A DNA stretch of 42,107 nt from an uncultured Clostridia bacterium (GCA_945918795.1 CAMEIT010000016.1:1-42107), one strand, 5' to 3'. Positions 24,399-33,292 are shown, counted from the first letter of the stretch. Numbers and translations are program-made. The notes: a model not told the origin generated them from the letters alone.

Positions 24399-25415
24399 AT
24401 GAAACCAAAAGCATTATTAATGACATCTGATAAAACAAGCTGTCGCAATGTATATGAGCAATCGGTTATTGACGCTCTTGCAAAAGAGGTTGAATGGCTT
24501 GAACCGATATTCGATATAAACGAGCTTGAAAACCGCAAGGCTGACCTTGCCGAGACGGAATACATATTTTCAACATGGGGAATGCTTGAGCTTTCGGATG
24601 AGCAGATAAAAAAATATTTAGGTAATTTGAAGGCGGTATTTTATTCTGCCGGAACGGTTAAATATTTTGCGGAGCCTTTCCTTGCAAACGGCATCAAAAT
24701 ATTCAGCGCGTGGGCGGCAAATGCCGTTCCCGTTGCCGAATTTACTGTTGCCCAGATAATTCTTGCAGGCAAGGGCTATTTCCAACGCCTTCACAGGCAA
24801 ACACCCGAATCGACAACATGGCCAAACAGAACCGTATGTACGGACGTTATCGGGAATTACGGCAACAGAATAGGCTTGATAGGCATAGGCATGATAGGCT
24901 CGCTTGTGGCTGAAATGCTTAAGAATTACAAGCTCGAGGTGTGGGGATATGATCCTTTTATGTCTGAGGAAAAGGCAAAAAGGCTTGGCATAAGAAAGAT
25001 TGATGATCTGCATGAGCTTTTCAGGGAATGCAATATAATTTCAAATCATCTTGCAAATAACGACCAAACGGCAGGCATACTCGACAAAGGTTGTTTTGAC
25101 CTGATGAAAAGCAATGCTGTTTTTATAAACACGGGTCGCGGCAGACAGGTTAACAGGGATGACCTTATTGCATCACTTAAGGCTGAACCGTTGCGTGTGG
25201 CTCTGCTTGACGTAACATACCCCGATGAACCGCCGCTTGACGGAGACGAGCTTTACAGAATGCCGAATGTGTTCTTGTCGCCGCATATTGCAGGCTCTCT
25301 CGGGCAGGAGGTTCATAGAATGGCGTGGTATATGTACGACGAGTTCATGAATTTCATAAACGGCAGACCCGTAAAATATAACGTTACGGCTGAAATGCTC
25401 AAGACAATGGCATGA
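24399..25415 (+). CDS. D-isomer-specific 2-hydroxyacid dehydrogenase family protein
   Basis: A 338-residue NAD(P)-dependent oxidoreductase. The nucleotide-binding GLIGIGMIG lies near residue 160, the substrate Arg in NTGRGRQVNRDDL, an acidic residue in VTYPDEPP and the catalytic His in LSPHIAGS, so the Arg-acid-His triad appears complete. The family reduces 2-oxoacids or oxidises D-2-hydroxyacids; the substrate is not clear here. The segment after the triad (EVHRMAWYMYDEF) is typical of a subfamily found next to sugar-degradation genes. It lies downstream of the mannosidase and 79 nt before an isomerase-like gene in the same direction. The Shine-Dalgarno is weak (AAGAAAG). Confidence 0.85.
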   Translation: MKPKALLMTSDKTSCRNVYEQSVIDALAKEVEWLEPIFDINELENRKADLAETEYIFSTWGMLELSDEQIKKYLGNLKAVFYSAGTVKYFAEPFLANGIKIFSAWAANAVPVAEFTVAQIILAGKGYFQRLHRQTPESTTWPNRTVCTDVIGNYGNRIGLIGIGMIGSLVAEMLKNYKLEVWGYDPFMSEEKAKRLGIRKIDDLHELFRECNIISNHLANNDQTAGILDKGCFDLMKSNAVFINTGRGRQVNRDDLIASLKAEPLRVALLDVTYPDEPPLDGDELYRMPNVFLSPHIAGSLGQEVHRMAWYMYDEFMNFINGRPVKYNVTAEMLKTMA

Positions 25416-25494
25416 TTTGAAAAAATCCGATTTTTAATGAAGAAAGGGAAGCTTTGCTTATTGTTTTCAATGGCAAAGTAAACGGTATAAGAAT

Positions 25495-26256
25495 ATGGAA
25501 AATCAGCTCATTCCGGGAATGGTGTCTGTTACGTTCAGACAAATGACACCTCATGCAATAATTGATTTGGTTCAAAAAAGCGGACTGAAAGCAATAGAAT
25601 GGGGTTCGGATGTTCACGTTAAGGCAGGAGATTTCGATGTGGCATCAAATGTGCGCATTGAATCGGAAAAATGCGGTATAATACCTGTTTCGTACGGAAG
25701 CTACTACGGCAAAGGCGAGGCGGGATACGATACTTTTTCAAAGCTTGTCGAAACGGCAGAAGCACTGAAAACGGATAATATACGCATATGGGCAGGCGCA
25801 AAAAATTCCGAAGATGTTACGGCAGATGAGAGGAAGGCATACGTGGGCGAAGTGCAGACGCTTGCAGATATGGCAAAGAAAAAGGGAATAGACATAAGCT
25901 TTGAATGCCACAATTCCACGCTCACGAACAATCCCGATTCCGCGGTAAGACTTATTGAAGAGATAGCAAGAGACAACGTTTATCTTTATTGGCAGCCGCT
26001 CGGCTCTCATGGCGTTGATGAGAACGTAAGTATAATAAAAAATTTTATGCCTTATCTTAAGAATGTTCATGTATACGCATGGAAAGAGCTTGAGCGTTTT
26101 CCGCTTGCAGAGCATGAGACGGCATGGAGAAAATACATTGACGTGCTCCGCGATTGCAAGGGAACGCACGCTCTTTTGCTTGAATTTGTAAAGGATGACA
26201 GCATTGAGCAGCTCAGACGCGATGCCGAAACGCTTCTTGAATGGCTCGAAAAATAA
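25495..26256 (+). CDS. Sugar phosphate isomerase/epimerase-like TIM-barrel protein
   Basis: A 253-residue protein of the xylose isomerase-like TIM-barrel superfamily (AP endonuclease 2 family). Visible strand ends include GLKAIEWGSDVH, SFECHNSTLTNNP with a Glu and His of the metal site, LYWQPLG, HVYAWKE and LLLEFVKDD with the last Glu. These proteins use a divalent metal to isomerise or epimerise sugars, sugar acids or inositols. Together with the dehydrogenase upstream it suggests conversion of an unusual sugar or sugar acid; the reaction is not known. No good ribosome binding site is seen, nor another in-frame start. A bidirectional terminator follows. Confidence 0.83.
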   Translation: MENQLIPGMVSVTFRQMTPHAIIDLVQKSGLKAIEWGSDVHVKAGDFDVASNVRIESEKCGIIPVSYGSYYGKGEAGYDTFSKLVETAEALKTDNIRIWAGAKNSEDVTADERKAYVGEVQTLADMAKKKGIDISFECHNSTLTNNPDSAVRLIEEIARDNVYLYWQPLGSHGVDENVSIIKNFMPYLKNVHVYAWKELERFPLAEHETAWRKYIDVLRDCKGTHALLLEFVKDDSIEQLRRDAETLLEWLEK

Positions 26257-26265
26257 GCATAAAGT

Positions 26266-26306
26266 AAAAAAAGGAGTGAAAGTAAATTTGCTTTCGCTCC
26301 TTTTTG
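26266..26306. terminator. Bidirectional intrinsic terminator
   Basis: AAAAAGGAGTGAAAG pairs with CTTTCGCTCCTTTTT (one G-U) around a 9-nt loop. It serves the isomerase gene on the + strand and rimI on the - strand, which converge here. Confidence 0.9.
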
Positions 26307-26332
26307 AATCCATTTAATTTGGCTTGTGAATT

Positions 26333-26779
26333 TCAAAGCTCTGCTGTCATTATTATTGCATCTTCGCCATTGTCGGAATAATAATTCTTACGCACGGTAA
26401 GAACATTGAATCCGTGTTTTAAATACAACGCCTGAGCCGGCGAATTTCCGCGCCTTACTTCGAGAAACATTTTTGCGGCACCCTTTTCTTTGGCGTATGA
26501 CATCATAAAGCAAAGCATACCGTCTGCGATTCCTTTTCTTCTGAAATCATTTTTGACGGCGATATTCATTATATGCGCTTCATCAAAAATGATCTGCATT
26601 CCGCCGAAGCCTACGACTCCGTCATATTCATTTTCCGCAAGAACATATACCGAAAATGCGTTATAAAAATTTTCTGCAAAGCTGTCATATGACCACGGAT
26701 ATGCAAACGATGTTTTCTCAACGCTGTACATTGAGCGCAAATCTTCTTTGTATGCAAGCCTTATATTGAAATTGCTCAT
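26333..26779 (-). CDS. rimI: Ribosomal protein bS18 alanine N-acetyltransferase
   Basis: A 148-residue GNAT acetyltransferase; RimI acetylates the N-terminal Ala of ribosomal protein S18. The acetyl-CoA loop is FRRKGIADGML, followed by LEVRRGNSPAQALYLKHGF, a RimI hallmark. It overlaps tsaB by ATGA, and the order tsaE-tsaB-rimI is common in Firmicutes, which supports the name over a generic GNAT. Confidence 0.9.
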   Translation of the reverse strand: MSNFNIRLAYKEDLRSMYSVEKTSFAYPWSYDSFAENFYNAFSVYVLAENEYDGVVGFGGMQIIFDEAHIMNIAVKNDFRRKGIADGMLCFMMSYAKEKGAAKMFLEVRRGNSPAQALYLKHGFNVLTVRKNYYSDNGEDAIIMTAEL

Positions 26780-27489
26780 TTTGCTTTTGCTTCCCTTGCT
26801 TTTTTTGCCTGCTCCGCCTGAGATTCACGCACATAGAGCGGAACGACGGATTGAGGGTCTGATACATTACCCGAACAATATTGTTTGTATGCAAGAACGG
26901 CACAAGAGGTTGCTCTTTGAGATGCGAGATGCCCCGGCGCAAAATAAATATCGGATTTTGACGATATTAACGGTTTTATTTTGTCAATATATTTGTAATA
27001 TTCACCCGTTACGAGCACAGGCATATCAAGAGCGCATATTTCTTTGCAAAAGTCATCAATCAGAATGGCAGACGATTCCTTTTGCTCGCTTAAAACACAG
27101 TTTGTGCATTTGTAAACAGCAGAATAAAATGTATCGTTGCGCGCGTCAAGCACGGGCACGATATAGCCACCGAAAACAGAAACATTTGCGGCAAGTGCTT
27201 CGAGCGTTTTTACTCCTATGAGCGGCTTGCCCGATATTTGCGCCATAAGCTTTGCCGCTGACATACCTATTCTGAGCCCTGTAAATGAGCCGGGACCTAT
27301 CGATACGGCAAACGCATCAATATCGGATACGGATAAATTTATCGCATCGAGCAGAGCGTCCGCAATGGGCAGAAGCTTTTCGGAATGAGTTCTGTTTATA
27401 TTTATTGTGAACTCGCCAATTGGTGTTTCGCCGTTTGTGACTGCTATGCTTGCGGGAGTTGAGGATGAATCTATTGCTAAAATCTTCAT
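26776..27489 (-). CDS. tsaB: tRNA threonylcarbamoyladenosine biosynthesis protein TsaB
   Basis: A 237-residue protein of the ASKHA fold that, with TsaD and TsaE, transfers threonylcarbamoyl to A37 of tRNAs reading ANN codons. The start MKILAIDSSSTPASIAV matches the family, so ATG 27489 is chosen over an ORF extending to 27552 that overlaps tsaE. SIGPGSFTGLRIG is the other signature. It is flanked by tsaE (29 nt upstream) and rimI (ATGA overlap); tsaD is not in the window. Confidence 0.93.
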   Translation of the reverse strand: MKILAIDSSSTPASIAVTNGETPIGEFTININRTHSEKLLPIADALLDAINLSVSDIDAFAVSIGPGSFTGLRIGMSAAKLMAQISGKPLIGVKTLEALAANVSVFGGYIVPVLDARNDTFYSAVYKCTNCVLSEQKESSAILIDDFCKEICALDMPVLVTGEYYKYIDKIKPLISSKSDIYFAPGHLASQRATSCAVLAYKQYCSGNVSDPQSVVPLYVRESQAEQAKKAREAKAK

Positions 27490-27518
27490 ATTATATCGTT
27501 TTTGTTCCTTTGCAAATA

Positions 27519-27974
27519 TTATATTGTGGCATTTTTCAGCATTGCAGAGCAATTTGTGCTCACTGTTATTTCTCTTGTCGTGTCATCTATACACTCAATT
27601 TTAATGAGAATATATTTTTCGGGATATAAATAATCCATATTGGAAGGCCATTCGATTATTGAAATACCGTCTGAATACAAATATTCTTCGTAGCCGATAT
27701 CGTACAGCTGTTCGGGATATTCAAGTCTGTATAGATCAAAATGATATACGGCAGGCTTTGTATCATATTCATTCATGAGCGTGAATGTAGGACTCGTTAC
27801 TGCTTTGTCGTATCCGAGCGCATTTATTATTCCTCTTGCAAATACGGATTTGCCTGCGCCCATGTTTCCCTCCAAAAGCAATATTGCTCCGCATTCGAGA
27901 TTCAAAGCCAGCTTCTTTGCAAATTCAGATGTTTGCTCGGGCGAATTGCAGACTGTTTTGTATATTTCTTCCAT
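27519..27974 (-). CDS. tsaE: tRNA threonylcarbamoyladenosine biosynthesis ATPase TsaE
   Basis: A 151-residue P-loop ATPase. Walker A is EGNMGAGKS, followed by the TsaE motif TSPTFTLMNEY, HFDLYRL and a late EWP motif. It drives turnover of the TsaB-TsaD complex. It is the first gene of the tsaE-tsaB-rimI operon, behind a consensus promoter at 28007-28035. Confidence 0.94.
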   Translation of the reverse strand: MEEIYKTVCNSPEQTSEFAKKLALNLECGAILLLEGNMGAGKSVFARGIINALGYDKAVTSPTFTLMNEYDTKPAVYHFDLYRLEYPEQLYDIGYEEYLYSDGISIIEWPSNMDYLYPEKYILIKIECIDDTTREITVSTNCSAMLKNATI

Positions 27975-28006
27975 AAAATAAGCACCGTTTCTTCCTTTGT
28001 CACATT

Positions 28007-28035
28007 ATTATAACAGGCTTTGATACAATTGTCAA
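28007..28035 (-). promoter_or_regulatory. Consensus sigma-A promoter of tsaE-tsaB-rimI
   Basis: TTGACA, 17 nt, TATAAT on the minus strand, about 30 nt before the tsaE start. It is one of the best promoters in the window and shows that the tRNA-modification operon is independent of the GH141-like gene upstream. Confidence 0.88.
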
Positions 28036-28070
28036 TTATTTTATTTGCGGGGGCATTGTGTCCGACGATG

Positions 28071-30146
28071 TCAATATCTCCCCATTTTTTCAAAAGGCAG
28101 GTTTTCAAAAGCCGGTATTTTATCATATATGGGAGAGTCGGCCTTGAAGGTGTAATTGCCGCCTTTTCTGTCACAAAAGCCCGGGTCATCATCAATATCC
28201 ATTGAAACGTTATTGCCTATATTGCTGAAACGCTTTACAAGCTCCATAACGTGAAAATTTTCAGAACTGATGTACACATTGCCCGTTATTCTGCTGTGGG
28301 CGGGGGTAGGCGGAAAATCGGGATTGTCAAAATCGGGTTCTTCCGAAATTTTTGACAAAGATGGATATTTTTCTGCCCATTTTTCGCTTCTGAACGGAAC
28401 ACTGTAAAGATTCTGCCATATGCCGCTGTCTTTGTTAAGTGCGAAATTCTTTTCCCATTCACAGCCGCGCTGGTCATAGAGCAGGGAATACCCACCTGCA
28501 TTAAGCACGATATTATTGTAGCTGTTGTGGTCACGGCCGCCGCCTATTATGAAGCCGTGCCCTGCAATGTTTATAAGGATATTGCCGTATGCTGTCTGAC
28601 CCGAGAGCATATCGTCCCAATATATTCCGTTTGAGGGGTGCTCCTTGTTGCCTATATTGCAGAAGCAGTTGTACCTGAGCACACAGCCCTGCGATTCCCA
28701 ATGAAAGCCCGAATATGTTGTGCCCATGTCGCTCGTATCGAGAACAACATCGTGCGCATAGTTATATTCGATTATATTGTCCTGCCCACTGTAATGTATT
28801 GCGGCGTAAGGTGCGTTGTATAGCTCGTTGTGCGATATTTTATTGTGTACGCCTGTGACGCTTATGCCTTGTATGCCCGTTTTTTCTATCTCGCCCCAAT
28901 CGTGTATAAGGCAATTATCGACAAGTGCGTATCCCGGGGAAAGCGTCGGCTTGTCGCCTGCGCGCATTTTTATGCCGCCCTTTCCGACGTGTGCAATTTC
29001 ACATTCCGAAACGGTATTATGAAGCCCTTCGCCGTCTATGACAGTATCGTATATGCAGCTGAATGTGCAGTTTTTTATTGTTATGTTATCTCCGTTGAAT
29101 ACAATGGCGTTGCTTTTTGAAAGTCTGAATGAAAAGCCGTCAATAACAACATCATGCGCATTTTCAATTGCAATAAACGGTTCATCCATAACGGATATTT
29201 CTATATCGGCACTTGCAATATCGCATTCGTGATATATGTACAGAAGAGCACTTTCGCAGTCGATATAATAAGAGCCGGGAGTGAGCATTTCTTCGGGTAC
29301 GTTTGTGAAATAATAAGGATTGTTCTCTTTAAGTCCGTATGAATCCGAAAACGGTACTGTAAGCGTTTGATGCTCGGCGTCTGTTTTTTCTATCGGAAGC
29401 GTTGAATTGCTCCAATCAACGGCAAAATATCCGCTTACCCATATGTTATCCGATGAATGCCACGTTTGTATTCTTTCAAGAGTCGTTTTATCAAGCTTAA
29501 ATGTGATACCTCTCCCTTTTTTGTCCTCTTCGTTTATTACGGCGCCTGTTTTGAGATTTCCCGAGGCGGGATAGCGCGGAAGTGTGAGCCTTTTCCCGTT
29601 GCAGAAAACCTCACAGCGTTTCTTGCTCCACAAAGAGCAGTCGGCATTTTTCAATTCATTTGAAGTGTATGATTTTGAACATTCACTCGGCGAAAGGTTA
29701 TACTTTGTAATATCGATGCAATATATTTTGTTTACCGCCTCGGCAGGGAATATTGTACTCATTTTGCCGGACACAGGCATAAAATCGGCTCTGTCAAGCT
29801 TAATGCCGCCGCAAAAAGTGACCTCTCCGTTGCCGAATGCTGTATATGTTGTGTTGCTGTCTTCCTCTGTAAGACAAAATAAGCCGTCGGAATACAATGG
29901 ATATGTTCCTGCCATGACGCAAACCGAATATTTTTTGAGTTTTGCTTCGTCATTGGCGCGCGCTTGCCGAATTGCACAGCGTGCCTTTTTGAGTGTGGCA
30001 AACGGTCTTTCAAGACTGCCGTCATTATTGTCATTGCCGTCGGCGGAAACATAGAAGTCACCGTATGTGATCTCACGTATTTTGGGTGTATATTTGCTCA
30101 GGTTGCAAGGTAAAGCCTCGCTTGGAGACCATTCTTTTTTGCCCAT
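28071..30146 (-). CDS. Right-handed beta-helix protein, GH141-like
   Basis: A 691-residue protein that begins, after a short lead, with YVSADGNDNNDGSLERPFAT, the usual entry to parallel beta-helix carbohydrate enzymes. Repeats of the beta-helix type run through about residues 320-560 (for example VVIDGFSFRLSKSNAIVF, NITIKNCTFSCI, HGFIIGGGRDHNSYNNIV). This layout fits family GH141, with known L-fucosidase and xylanase members, or a related polysaccharide-active family; family assignment is tentative. There is no signal peptide, so like the GH38 enzyme it would act on imported sugars. AAAGGA precedes the ATG. It is flanked by unrelated housekeeping genes. Confidence 0.75.
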   Translation of the reverse strand: MGKKEWSPSEALPCNLSKYTPKIREITYGDFYVSADGNDNNDGSLERPFATLKKARCAIRQARANDEAKLKKYSVCVMAGTYPLYSDGLFCLTEEDSNTTYTAFGNGEVTFCGGIKLDRADFMPVSGKMSTIFPAEAVNKIYCIDITKYNLSPSECSKSYTSNELKNADCSLWSKKRCEVFCNGKRLTLPRYPASGNLKTGAVINEEDKKGRGITFKLDKTTLERIQTWHSSDNIWVSGYFAVDWSNSTLPIEKTDAEHQTLTVPFSDSYGLKENNPYYFTNVPEEMLTPGSYYIDCESALLYIYHECDIASADIEISVMDEPFIAIENAHDVVIDGFSFRLSKSNAIVFNGDNITIKNCTFSCIYDTVIDGEGLHNTVSECEIAHVGKGGIKMRAGDKPTLSPGYALVDNCLIHDWGEIEKTGIQGISVTGVHNKISHNELYNAPYAAIHYSGQDNIIEYNYAHDVVLDTSDMGTTYSGFHWESQGCVLRYNCFCNIGNKEHPSNGIYWDDMLSGQTAYGNILINIAGHGFIIGGGRDHNSYNNIVLNAGGYSLLYDQRGCEWEKNFALNKDSGIWQNLYSVPFRSEKWAEKYPSLSKISEEPDFDNPDFPPTPAHSRITGNVYISSENFHVMELVKRFSNIGNNVSMDIDDDPGFCDRKGGNYTFKADSPIYDKIPAFENLPFEKMGRY

Positions 30147-30254
30147 ACAATATTATCCTTTCTTTTGCTTTAACAATAAGCGTCAAATGATATTATATTC
30201 ATTATAAAAGATAATCCGACTTATGTCAATACACGAATTTTGTTCATTTTTTGC

Positions 30255-30300
30255 ACCGACAAATAAAAAATACCGAAAAGCACATGACGGCTTTTCGGTA
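30255..30300 (-). terminator. Intrinsic terminator of the VOC-NfeD-SPFH operon
   Basis: TACCGAAAAGC and GCTTTTCGGTA form 11 perfect pairs around an 8-nt loop, followed on the minus strand by TTTTTTATTTG. Confidence 0.92.
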
Positions 30301-30320
30301 TGAAGCGGTAAGCTTTATTT

Positions 30321-31238
30321 TTAATCTTTTGCTGTTTCAACGAGGCTTTTTGCAAGACCTGCAAGACCTTGTATTTCCGACGGAATAATAATCTTTGTAG
30401 CTTTGCCGTCAGCTGCTTTTTCAAAAGCTTCAAGGCTCTTAAGCTCTATTACAGCCTTGCCCGGAGCAGCTTCGTTTATCATTCTGATACCTTCGGCAGT
30501 TGCCTTCTGTACCATGAGTATTGCCTCGGATTCACCTTCTGCCTGGCGGATAGCGGCTTCCTTTGCGGCTTCGGCGCGGAGAATAGCGGACTGCTTTTCA
30601 GCTTCTGCCTCGCGTATCTTTGCTTCCTTCTGACCTTCTGCAACGAGAATTGCAGACTGCTTTTCACCTTCGGCACGGAGAATGGATTCACGGCGTTCAC
30701 GTTCTGCCTTCATCTGCTTTTCCATTGCGTCCTGTATTGCCGCAGGCGGCATAATATTTTTAAGCTCAACCCGGTTTACCTTGATGCCCCATGCGTCTGT
30801 TGCTTCGTCAATTATCGCACGCATTTTTGTGTTTATCGTATCACGTGAGGTAAGTGTCTGGTCAAGCTCGAGATCACCTATTATATTACGGAGCGTTGTA
30901 GCTGTGAAATTTTCAATAGCTGCCATAGGATTCTGTATTCCGTATGTAAACAGCTTTGAATCTGTTACCTGAAAGAATATAACCGTGTCTATCTGCATTG
31001 TAACGTTATCTTTTGTTATAACAGGCTGGGGAAGAAAATCACAAACCTGCTCTTTTAACGTTACTTTGCGAGAAATCTTTTCGATAAACGGTGCCTTTAC
31101 ATGGATTCCTGCACCCAATACTGTTTTATAACGTCCCAGACGCTCGATAACGTACTCGTTTGCCTGCGGAACAATTATAATGTTTGAGATGATCAATACA
31201 ACAACAATTACTACTATACCAATTATTACATACGGCAT
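30321..31238 (-). CDS. SPFH/band 7 (stomatin, QmcA-like) membrane scaffold protein
   Basis: A 305-residue protein with one N-terminal membrane segment (about 3-22), a band 7 domain (about 25-185; VPQANEYVIERLGRYK, ELDQTLTSRDTIN) and a long coiled coil rich in Ala, Glu, Lys and Gln with repeats of the AEGEKQSAIL type (about 180-250). Such proteins form ring-like oligomers in membrane microdomains and regulate proteases or membrane order. ATG 31238 is chosen because AGGAGGAATTTGTT precedes it; an upstream ATG at 31268 would overlap the NfeD gene. The NfeD gene 19 nt upstream is the classic partner. Confidence 0.93.
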   Translation of the reverse strand: MPYVIIGIVVIVVVLIISNIIIVPQANEYVIERLGRYKTVLGAGIHVKAPFIEKISRKVTLKEQVCDFLPQPVITKDNVTMQIDTVIFFQVTDSKLFTYGIQNPMAAIENFTATTLRNIIGDLELDQTLTSRDTINTKMRAIIDEATDAWGIKVNRVELKNIMPPAAIQDAMEKQMKAERERRESILRAEGEKQSAILVAEGQKEAKIREAEAEKQSAILRAEAAKEAAIRQAEGESEAILMVQKATAEGIRMINEAAPGKAVIELKSLEAFEKAADGKATKIIIPSEIQGLAGLAKSLVETAKD

Positions 31239-31257
31239 AACAAATTCCTCCTGAATT

Positions 31258-31740
31258 TTATTTATCACCTTTTACGGTGGATACTATAAGCTTATTACCC
31301 TGTATTTCTTTTACTTCAACAAGGGTACCCTTTTCTATAACCGAATTATCAATACTTCTTGCCGCCCAATAAACATCGTTGATTTTTACGTATCCTGTTT
31401 GAGCAACATTGTTTATTGTTTCGGTTACGTACGACGGTATTCCTATGAGGTTGTCTTTGTTTGTGCGCGGCTTTCTCTTAAGCAGTTTTTTGACGAGAGG
31501 TCTTGTAAGCAACAGCATAAGAGCAGAAGCGCATATAAAAGTGATGATCTGCCATTCTATACCGACATCAAGCGCCGCGAGTACAGCTGCGAATACAGCT
31601 CCCAACGCAAACCATATTGTTGTCAGATTGGACGTACATGATTCGATTATAACGAATACAGCTATTGCGACAATCCATGTTATGAGCATACCGTTTATAT
31701 CGTTTGATGCTGCATCTGAACCCAAACTAAAAGAATACAT
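31258..31740 (-). CDS. NfeD-like membrane protein
   Basis: A 160-residue protein with two to four hydrophobic segments (about 17-105) and a C-terminal OB-fold NfeD domain (about 108-160; GIPSYVTETINN, GYVKINDVYWAARS, GTLVEVKEIQGNKLIV). NfeD proteins pair with SPFH proteins such as the one encoded 19 nt downstream. A TTG three codons upstream lies right against the AAGGAG site, so ATG 31740, 9 nt from it, is the start. Confidence 0.92.
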   Translation of the reverse strand: MYSFSLGSDAASNDINGMLITWIVAIAVFVIIESCTSNLTTIWFALGAVFAAVLAALDVGIEWQIITFICASALMLLLTRPLVKKLLKRKPRTNKDNLIGIPSYVTETINNVAQTGYVKINDVYWAARSIDNSVIEKGTLVEVKEIQGNKLIVSTVKGDK

Positions 31741-31767
31741 TATCAACAACTCCTTTTTATTCCATAT

Positions 31768-32559
31768 TTATCCGTTCGCTTTTTTGCCAAACGGAACAGT
31801 GCACAAAATAACATACAGCAGTATAATTGCAACGTACATTCTCAGCACAACAGATGCGTGGCTGAACATAAGCTCCAATCCGCTCGGTACAACGGCTATA
31901 ACCGCACCGATAAGCATTGGATATATCATGCTTGCAAGAGCAATGAAAAGCTTCTGCTCAAAGGCAAGGCTTTGCTTGAAGAACCAGCACAGTGCGGATA
32001 CTACAAGCGAAATCAAAAGCACAACAAGCATGAGAATCAATGCTCCCAAAACGAGAATCAATATTGACGTGCTGGAAATAATGTTTATCACTAATGTTCT
32101 GCCGTAATCGAGCTGAGAAACAACCAATTCTCTATCGAAATCTATATCGGCGGGATCCTCGGACAACTGTGAATATGTTACCGAATATGAGATGAAATCG
32201 GTAAATATTGCGGCTTTGTTCGGTCCTATATACAATACTGCTTCCTCACACGTCTCGGGCGGATTGTAGCGCGGATCGACTATAACCTTCAAGCCTATAT
32301 CGGTCAGGTCCCTCTCGTATTTTTCGCCTTCGTAGTGGAACTTTGCTCCGGACATATAAAAATCATCCGAATCCATTACAATTTCCGCCGCATTATCGTA
32401 TGTACGTGCGACAAACTGTCTTACCGCCAGAAGCATACACGCAAATGACAGAATATATGCGAGGCAAAGCATTATGCAGGCAAACTTATAATTGCGACAC
32501 TTATACTTATTATATTTAAAAGGCACAAATACAGTTTTTATGCAGTCTGTATTTTTCAT
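31768..32559 (-). CDS. Integral membrane protein of unknown function (DUF1189-like, tentative)
   Basis: A 263-residue protein with one membrane segment at about 27-47, an outside region of about 100 residues (50-150) and three or four membrane segments at about 155-255. The N-terminal layout (basic stretch, membrane helix, soluble part ending in a VDPRYNPP/IFTDFISYS region) recalls DUF1189, but the match is weak and the function is unknown. It lies 9 nt after the VOC gene and 27 nt before nfeD, so it is probably part of the same transcript. Confidence 0.7.
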   Translation of the reverse strand: MKNTDCIKTVFVPFKYNKYKCRNYKFACIMLCLAYILSFACMLLAVRQFVARTYDNAAEIVMDSDDFYMSGAKFHYEGEKYERDLTDIGLKVIVDPRYNPPETCEEAVLYIGPNKAAIFTDFISYSVTYSQLSEDPADIDFDRELVVSQLDYGRTLVINIISSTSILILVLGALILMLVVLLISLVVSALCWFFKQSLAFEQKLFIALASMIYPMLIGAVIAVVPSGLELMFSHASVVLRMYVAIILLYVILCTVPFGKKANG

Positions 32560-32568
32560 GGATATTAA

Positions 32569-33105
32569 TTATTCACAGCAGCCGCATCCGTGGCAGTGCT
32601 CTTCCTCTTCAAATTCATCATCGGTACCGCCGCAGCAGTCGCCGTGTTCACAGTCACAGCAGTCGCCCTCACAGCCGCCTACATCGCCGTATTCAAACAG
32701 CTCAAGTCTTTCGCCTGACGGCCCTCTGAAGAATATACATTTTGAACCGTTGAACATATGGGGCAGAGGAATATAATCTTCTGTTTCGAAAACAATTCCT
32801 TCTTCTTTAAGAAGAGGTATAAGCTCTTCAAGTCCCGTAACCTGAATTGCAAGATGCTGGAATACGCCGTCTGTTGTGCCGGCAGGCTCCTGGATAACCT
32901 CCATGATTATATCAACGCACATGAGGAATACGATCTTCATTATGCCTTCCGGCTTTTCGATCTCAAAATCCTCGATTTTCTGGAATCCGAGAGTGCCTGT
33001 ATAAAAATCAACCGTTTTCTCGATATCCTTTGTGTACAGCGCAAAATGTCCCAATCCCTCAAGCGTAGGTCCCAGGTCTTCACAGTGGCAATTACAATTT
33101 CCCAT
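32569..33105 (-). CDS. VOC/glyoxalase-fold protein with Cys/His-rich N- and C-terminal tails
   Basis: A 178-residue protein. The core (about 15-143) is a vicinal oxygen chelate domain of two beta-alpha-beta-beta-beta modules with possible metal ligands His20 (GLGHFAL), Glu in IIMEVI, His in FQHLAIQV and Glu in ERLELFEYG. The ends are unusual: the N-terminus has CNCHCE, and the last ~34 residues hold ten Cys and three His with an acidic EEEE stretch (for example CEGDCCDCEHGDCC and HCHGCGCC), a composition like metal-binding peptides. AGGAGAAATTAAA precedes the ATG. It is the first gene of a putative operon with a membrane protein, NfeD and SPFH genes. The reaction is unknown. Confidence 0.85.
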   Translation of the reverse strand: MGNCNCHCEDLGPTLEGLGHFALYTKDIEKTVDFYTGTLGFQKIEDFEIEKPEGIMKIVFLMCVDIIMEVIQEPAGTTDGVFQHLAIQVTGLEELIPLLKEEGIVFETEDYIPLPHMFNGSKCIFFRGPSGERLELFEYGDVGGCEGDCCDCEHGDCCGGTDDEFEEEEHCHGCGCCE

Positions 33106-33217
33106 TTTAATTTCTCCTTTAAATTTGATTAATGTTTATATATTAAATAAAGCGTCGGCTCTTAAAGCGGTGAGCTTCGGCAGAGATTCTGCTTTAATAA
33201 AATATTTCGCTTATGTT

Positions 33218-33226
33218 ATTATAACA
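33218..33226 (-). promoter_or_regulatory. Extended -10 promoter before the VOC operon
   Basis: TGT-TATAAT on the minus strand, about 110 nt before the VOC start, with no clear -35. A hairpin of GTCGGCTC with GAGC-TT-CGGC (about 33151-33180) lies between it and the gene. Confidence 0.4.
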
Positions 33227-33292
33227 CAAATCTTCCTTGAAAAACAAATGCACAGTAAAATACGGCAATTATTTTCCGTGCTTGTACAACCG

